A stretch of DNA of 10,182 nucleotides from Firmicutes bacterium UBA5454 (GTDB lineage: Bacteria > Bacillota > Clostridia > Caldicoprobacterales > DTU083), in assembly GCA_002426555.1 (NCBI GenBank), contig DIQU01000048.1, forward strand, positions 4,523 through 14,704, read 5' to 3'. Below the pieces are notes generated by a model. It did no database searches. It was not told where the DNA came from and saw nothing but the letters and a program-made list of their open reading frames with translations. Position numbers and translations under genes: made by a program. Below are positions 6,519 to 10,182 of this stretch, piece after piece (the first letter of the stretch is position 1; every line of letters starts with the position of its first letter).

Positions 6519-7652
6519 TTATCCAAACAAAGCCATTAAAATGCCGGCTGCTACTGCTGAGCCAATTACCCCAGCTACGTTGGGACCCATTGCATGCATG
6601 AGAAGGTAGTTAGAAGGATTGGCTTTTTGGCCTACCACCTGGGATACCCGCGCTGCCATAGGAACAGCGGATACACCAGCTGAACCAATAAGGGGGTTGA
6701 TTTTCCCGCCTGAGAGTTTGTACATAAGTTTGCCAATTAACAAGCCGCCTACAGTGCTGAACATAAATGCCAACAAACCTAATGCAATAATCGCCAGAGT
6801 TTGCGGCTGTAGGAAATTCTCCGCATTTGCTGTTGCTCCAACGGTAACTCCCAGGAATATAGTTACAATATTCATCAAAGCGTTTTGTGCAGTATCGGAC
6901 AGCCTGTCTACTACGCCGGATTCCTTAAACAGATTACCGAGCATAAGCATACCAATTAGAGGTGCAACTGAAGGAAGCAGCAGAACACAGAATATCGTAA
7001 CGATTATAGGAAAACAGATCTTTTCAAGCTTCGATACTTCTCTCAACTGCTCCATCTTGACTTCTCTTTCTTCTTTGGTAGTCAAGGCTCTCATAATTGG
7101 AGGTTGGATGATTGGTATGAGTGCCATATATGAATAGGCTGCGATGGCTATAGGACCTAGAAGATCCAGTGCCAGTCGTGCAGTGGTATAGATTGCAGTA
7201 GGACCGTCAGCCCCGCCTATAATACTAATGGAAGCTGCTTCCTGAGGTGTAAAGCCAAGCAAGTTGGCGATGATAAAGGCCATAAAAATACCAAATTGAG
7301 CTCCTGCCCCCATAATAAGACTGGAAGGTCTGGAAATCAACGGGCCAAAGTCGGTCATACATCCGATACCAAGAAAAATAAGAGACGGATAGATTCCCTT
7401 TTTAACACCCAGGTATAGATAGTACAATAACCCACCTTGAATATCGCCTATTTCTTTCTTCATTAAATCTGCTAAGGGAAGGTTTGCCAACAAAACACCA
7501 AAAGCAATGGGCAACAGTAATAAAGGTTCAAATTTTTTTACAATGGCCAGATAGATAAGCACACAGGCAACAGCAATCATAACCAAATGCTGCCATGTCA
7601 GAACCGAGAATCCTGATTCCAGCCATATGGATTTTAGTGCATCAATAAACAT
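6519..7652 (-). CDS. oadB: Oxaloacetate decarboxylase beta subunit (Na+ pump)
   Basis: This 377-residue membrane protein has about nine to eleven hydrophobic helices. In this family the beta subunit decarboxylates carboxybiotin and uses the energy to export Na+. The hallmark GGADGPTAIYTT is present with D149, matching the Asp essential for Na+ coupling in the Klebsiella protein. The C-terminal conserved block around 322-335 (GSAGVSAVPMAARVS, S328) matches the second Na+-linked region. Beta subunits of glutaconyl-CoA and methylmalonyl-CoA decarboxylases look the same; oxaloacetate is chosen because the operon's carboxyltransferase is of the pyruvate/oxaloacetate type. The ATG at 7652 has GGGAGG 8 nt upstream and lies 15 nt after the biotin-carrier stop. 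It is the last gene of the four-gene operon. Confidence 0.92.
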   Translation of the reverse strand: MFIDALKSIWLESGFSVLTWQHLVMIAVACVLIYLAIVKKFEPLLLLPIAFGVLLANLPLADLMKKEIGDIQGGLLYYLYLGVKKGIYPSLIFLGIGCMTDFGPLISRPSSLIMGAGAQFGIFMAFIIANLLGFTPQEAASISIIGGADGPTAIYTTARLALDLLGPIAIAAYSYMALIPIIQPPIMRALTTKEEREVKMEQLREVSKLEKICFPIIVTIFCVLLLPSVAPLIGMLMLGNLFKESGVVDRLSDTAQNALMNIVTIFLGVTVGATANAENFLQPQTLAIIALGLLAFMFSTVGGLLIGKLMYKLSGGKINPLIGSAGVSAVPMAARVSQVVGQKANPSNYLLMHAMGPNVAGVIGSAVAAGILMALFG

Positions 7653-7667
7653 TTACAGTCCCTCCCA

Positions 7668-8114
7668 TTATTGAACACTGGCAAGGACATCACCGGTAGA
7701 AACCGTAGCGCCCTTTGAAGTGATAACCTGTACAGTTCCGTCAACAGGTGCCATGAGTTCGTTCTCCATTTTCATAGCTTCCAAAATAAACAGTATATCA
7801 CCTTTCTTTACTGCTTGTCCGCTGCTTACCCTTACATCCAATATGGTACCAGGCATAGGCGATTTAATCTGTTCACCGCTAACCGGCACTGCTGCTGGAG
7901 CAGAAGCGGGCTTGGTTTTAGGCTGTGGAGCTGGTTCTGCCGGCTCCTGAACTGTAACCGGGGCTGCTTGCTGAGCCGGTGCTGCTGCGGATGTATTCTG
8001 TGCTGCCTGAATGGCAGCCTGAGCTGTTACATCCTCTATCTGGAGAATATTGGCCTGTCCTTTTTCCACTTCTACTTCATAACTTTTATTATTTATCGTA
8101 ACAACATATCTCAT
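7668..8114 (-). CDS. Biotin carboxyl carrier subunit of the decarboxylase
   Basis: This 148-residue protein carries the mobile biotin arm between OadA and OadB. The N-terminus (1-30) is a small beta-rich segment. Residues 36-78 are an Ala/Pro/Gln-rich flexible linker, and 80-148 form a biotinyl/lipoyl domain. The biotin site is EAMKMEN with K115, 33 residues from the C-terminus as is usual. The flanking pattern SPMPGTI...G..V..GD.L is complete. In Klebsiella this domain is the C-terminus of the alpha subunit; here it is a separate gene, as in glutaconyl-CoA and methylmalonyl-CoA decarboxylases. The ATG at 8114 has a perfect AGGAGG 7 nt upstream. No biotin ligase is encoded in the window, so biotinylation depends on a gene elsewhere. 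Confidence 0.92.
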   Translation of the reverse strand: MRYVVTINNKSYEVEVEKGQANILQIEDVTAQAAIQAAQNTSAAAPAQQAAPVTVQEPAEPAPQPKTKPASAPAAVPVSGEQIKSPMPGTILDVRVSSGQAVKKGDILFILEAMKMENELMAPVDGTVQVITSKGATVSTGDVLASVQ

Positions 8115-8136
8115 TGGAAAACCTCCTTTTTCTATT

Positions 8137-8490
8137 TTAGGATTCTTCTTCGATTAATTTAATGGATTTAAAACGAAGCTCTGATAATGGAATGCTGGAC
8201 TCGTCACTGACAATAGCCATAATCATAGCAGCTGTCTTTTCGTCTACATTCTTAAGCCTCAGTTCACCTGTTGACAATTCCGGACCTGGCACAAATGCTG
8301 CAGGAGCAGGGGCTGCAGGTTGAACTCTTTTTTCCGACTCAACAGGCTTACAGCTGCCTGACTGCGTGCTGCCCAGTGCCAGGAGTTTGGAAAACAACTG
8401 AATCAGCACCAATATACTGACCAGTACCACGAATACAATGAACATACTAAATAAGGATACTAACAAACTCTCACCAAAAGTCATATGCAT
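8137..8490 (-). CDS. oadG: Oxaloacetate decarboxylase gamma-type subunit
   Basis: This 117-residue protein has one N-terminal membrane helix (about 8-30, LLVSLFSMFIVFVVLVSILV), then a Pro/Ala-rich linker (about 50-70) and a C-terminal soluble segment ending in DEKTAAMIMAIVSDE...RFKSIK. This is the architecture of OadG/MmdD anchor subunits, which hold the carboxyltransferase and biotin carrier to the membrane beta subunit. Three starts compete: GTG 8499, ATG 8490 and ATG 8484. AAAGG (8504-8500) overlaps the end of oadA and lies 9 nt before ATG 8490, so that start is preferred; GTG 8499 is too close to it. The gap to oadA is 12 nt. The Zn-binding His-rich tail described for some OadG proteins is not seen. 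Confidence 0.85.
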   Translation of the reverse strand: MHMTFGESLLVSLFSMFIVFVVLVSILVLIQLFSKLLALGSTQSGSCKPVESEKRVQPAAPAPAAFVPGPELSTGELRLKNVDEKTAAMIMAIVSDESSIPLSELRFKSIKLIEEES

Positions 8491-8502
8491 ATATATCACC
8501 CT

Positions 8503-9882
8503 TTACTTTTTCACTATGGAATAGCTGACCCTGACTGATTCCCGTTCTTCTCTTTCCTGGAAGAATTTTTGAGCAACCTGTGGGAATGCAATATAGGAAA
8601 GAACATCTTCATCGGATCTGGCTATACCCTTCAGCTCTTCTTTTGTTTTTTCAAATTGCGGCTCTAAAGTTTCTGCAAACCTGGTCGTGATGGGCTTTTC
8701 GTCACCCATAACCTGTTTCATCAACTCCGGGTTGATTTCACCTGGAGCTTTACCATATTCACCTTTAAAATAAGCTTTTATTTCCTTGGCAACGGTTTTA
8801 TAGCGTTCTCCAGAGAGGACATTAATTACAGCCTGCACACCTACCATTTGACTCATAGGCGTAACAAGTGGAGGATAGCCCAGGTCTTCCCTTACCCTGG
8901 GAGTTTCAATCAGCACCTCATCCAGTTTGTCTATGGCATTTTGTGCCTTTAGCTGTGAAATCAGGTTGGACAGCATACCGCCAGGGATCTGGTAAACCAG
9001 AGCATCGGTTTCAACGCCCATAACGAAGGGATCCATCTGACCTGATGTGATATATTTCTCTTTAACAGGTTTGAAATGATCATTGACTGCCTTCAATAGA
9101 GTGTCATCCAGACCTGTGTCATACCCTGCCTGTTTCAAAGCGTAATTAAGGCTTTCCGTAGCTGGCTGAGAGGTTCCATTTGAGAAACTGGAAATGGCAC
9201 AATCTATACCGTCACAGCCTGCTTCTACTGCCTTGATACAGGTAATTGGCCCTAAACCGGTAGTGGAATGAGTATGAAGATAGATGGGAACTTTAACGGT
9301 TTCTTTTAAAGCCTTTACCAGATCGTAGCCGTCTTGAGGCCCCATAATACCTGCCATGTCTTTGATGCAGATGGAGTGGCAGCCCATATCTTCCAGTTCT
9401 TTACCCAACTGTGTGTAGTTCTCCAGATTGTGGATGGGACTGGTAGTATAACAAATTGCACCCTGTACATGTGTATTCCGTTTCAATGCTTCGTCTACGG
9501 CAACTTCAATGTTACGGAAGTCATTCAGTGCGTCAAATATTCGGAAGATGTCCATTCCATTGTCGGCTGCATGGGCTACAAACAATCTGACTACATCATC
9601 GGGATAGTGCTTGTATCCCAGGATATTCTGCCCCCGCAGCAACATCTGCAGTTTGGTGTTTTTTGATTTATCCTTGATTTTTCTCAGCCTTTCCCAGGGA
9701 TCCTCACTCAGATATCTGAGGCAGGAATCAAAAGTAGCACCTCCCCAGCATTCCAATGAATGATAGCCAACCTTATCCAATGTCTCCAATATTCCTTCAA
9801 AGTCGGAGAAAGGCATTCGGGTGGCTATCAAAGATTGGTTTGCGTCCCTTAGAACGGTTTCACTGATATGAACCTTCTTCAA
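8503..9882 (-). CDS. oadA: Oxaloacetate decarboxylase alpha subunit, carboxyltransferase
   Basis: This 459-residue soluble protein is a TIM-barrel carboxyltransferase of the pyruvate carboxylase/OadA/transcarboxylase-5S family. It moves the carboxylate of oxaloacetate onto biotin, leaving pyruvate. Metal and catalytic residues are visible: TVLRDANQS with D13, the CIKDMAG lysine K174, and the LHTHS histidines H203 and H205. The protein ends after the carboxyltransferase and helical C-terminal region and lacks the fused biotin domain of Klebsiella OadA; that domain is a separate downstream gene. TTG 9882 is chosen because AAGGAG lies 9 nt upstream. Another TTG (9891) touches that site and is unlikely. 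Pyruvate carboxylase subunit B is the main alternative name, but the adjacent oadB, oadG and carrier, with no biotin carboxylase, argue for the decarboxylase. Confidence 0.92.
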   Translation of the reverse strand: MKKVHISETVLRDANQSLIATRMPFSDFEGILETLDKVGYHSLECWGGATFDSCLRYLSEDPWERLRKIKDKSKNTKLQMLLRGQNILGYKHYPDDVVRLFVAHAADNGMDIFRIFDALNDFRNIEVAVDEALKRNTHVQGAICYTTSPIHNLENYTQLGKELEDMGCHSICIKDMAGIMGPQDGYDLVKALKETVKVPIYLHTHSTTGLGPITCIKAVEAGCDGIDCAISSFSNGTSQPATESLNYALKQAGYDTGLDDTLLKAVNDHFKPVKEKYITSGQMDPFVMGVETDALVYQIPGGMLSNLISQLKAQNAIDKLDEVLIETPRVREDLGYPPLVTPMSQMVGVQAVINVLSGERYKTVAKEIKAYFKGEYGKAPGEINPELMKQVMGDEKPITTRFAETLEPQFEKTKEELKGIARSDEDVLSYIAFPQVAQKFFQEREERESVRVSYSIVKK

Positions 9883-9891
9883 ATATATCAA

Positions 9892-9897
9892 CTCCTT
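9892..9897 (-). promoter_or_regulatory. Shine-Dalgarno site that sets the oadA start
   Basis: On the minus strand AAGGAG is followed by TTG ATA TAT TTG AAG AAG. The first TTG touches the site, and the second (9882) is 9 nt away. The second is therefore the start, giving MKKVHISETVLRD. Confidence 0.7.
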
Positions 9898-9947
9898 AAA
9901 AGATTTCTTTTTTTAGGTGAAATATGTTATAATCCAGCTCGTTTTAT

Positions 9948-9977
9948 ATTATATATAAATAGGGCAGAATAATTCAA
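9948..9977 (-). promoter_or_regulatory. Proximal sigma-A-like promoter of the oad operon
   Basis: Minus-strand TTGAAT (9977-9972, 4/6) lies 18 nt before a perfect TATAAT (9953-9948). The start would be near 9941, giving a leader of about 58 nt to TTG 9882. The flanks are very AT-rich. Confidence 0.5.
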
Positions 9978-9987
9978 AAATGATGAT

Positions 9988-10062
9988 TCACACCCTAAAA
10001 ATTGACAAAGTTCTTGAAAGCAAATTCTGTTGCGCCTTTCTTAATGTCGAAAAATAGCCCAT
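9988..10062 (-). CDS. Possible 24-codon leader ORF
   Basis: An ATG at 10062 opens 24 codons (starting MGYFSTLRKAQQ, ending SIFRV) and stops at a TGA (9990-9988), before the proximal oad promoter. AGG lies 5 nt upstream, but the predicted transcript would start only a few bases before it. Another minus-strand frame over the same bases is also open for about 25 codons without a standard start. No family is recognised, and it may not be translated. Confidence 0.2.
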   Translation of the reverse strand: MGYFSTLRKAQQNLLSRTLSIFRV

Positions 10063-10076
10063 ATTCACCTACTTAT

Positions 10077-10105
10077 ATCATAGCATAAAACATAAAGTAT
10101 GTAAA
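10077..10105 (-). promoter_or_regulatory. Distal sigma-A-like promoter upstream of oad
   Basis: Minus-strand TTTACA (10105-10100, 5/6) and TATGAT (10082-10077, 5/6) are separated by exactly 17 nt. This is the best promoter match in the region. Transcription would start near 10070 and reach oadA after about 190 nt. It might serve the oad operon, a short leader ORF or an untranslated RNA. Confidence 0.55.
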
Positions 10106-10111
10106 TAATTT

Positions 10112-10125
10112 AACAAAGATTTGTT
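10112..10125. promoter_or_regulatory. Short palindrome next to the distal promoter, possible operator
   Basis: AACAAA and TTTGTT flank a 2-nt centre (GA), a perfect 6-bp inverted repeat just upstream of the -35 element at 10105-10100. Its position fits a regulator site. It is short and AT-rich, so chance is possible. The remaining bases to 10182 show no gene. Confidence 0.25.
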
Positions 10126-10182
10126 TATGCCGTTTGTTTCAACAGTTCGTATACTATCATATATCGCTCACGAAAAAAACTA

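Noticed and set aside
6619..7137. 172-codon plus-strand open frame
   Set aside because: It lies wholly antisense to oadB, whose reading frame has clear family motifs; it is a shadow frame with no recognisable domain.
10002..10030. Plus-strand TTGACA at 10002-10007 as a promoter
   Set aside because: The -35 box is perfect, but no -10-like hexamer lies at 16-18 nt (TTCTGT at 17), and no plus-strand gene follows in the window.

Overview
The window looks like chromosomal DNA from a low-G+C anaerobic Firmicute, most likely a member of the Clostridia. The evidence is AT-rich intergenic DNA, strong GGAGG-type Shine-Dalgarno sites, non-AUG starts (TTG, CTG), and a sodium-pumping oxaloacetate decarboxylase whose carboxyltransferase and biotin carrier are separate genes. 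No phage, CRISPR, tRNA or rRNA was seen. One short stretch (about 490-530) might be an old insertion-sequence end.

Layout. 1-40: possible 3' end of a plus-strand gene, followed by a clear intrinsic terminator (71-100). 149-412 (-): small DUF2007-type protein. 443-692: intergenic, with a weak promoter candidate for the next gene. 693-3110 (+): one-gene MacB-like ABC exporter (ATPase fused to FtsX-type permease). 3239-6378 (+): probable operon of a PlsC-type acyltransferase with zinc-ribbon and PH-like C-terminal regions, a GltS-family sodium/glutamate-type symporter, and an Ogt-type DNA alkyltransferase. The gaps are 6 nt and about 40 nt; the second holds a hairpin abutting the ogt ribosome-binding site. 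6379-6518: convergent intergenic region with stem-loops. 6519-9882 (-): four-gene operon, transcribed right to left as oadA, oadG, biotin carrier, oadB. 9883-10182: leader and upstream region of that operon, with two sigma-A-like promoters, a short palindrome and a possible 24-codon ORF.

How the genes work together. The minus-strand operon encodes a complete membrane decarboxylase. OadA moves the C4 carboxylate of oxaloacetate onto the biotin of the small carrier protein, and OadB decarboxylates carboxybiotin while exporting Na+. OadG tethers the complex to the membrane. The resulting sodium gradient could drive Na+-coupled uptake such as that expected of the GltS-like protein; this link is inference. 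The ABC exporter and the acyltransferase both act at the membrane but share no obvious pathway.

Most of the window is recognisable. The points that change the annotation are corrected starts: CTG at 3239 for the acyltransferase, TTG at 9882 for oadA, and ATG at 412, 693, 5884 and 8490 for others. I found no convincing undescribed system. The most interesting items are the non-AUG start and domain fusion of the acyltransferase, the hairpin before ogt, and the structured upstream region of the oad operon.
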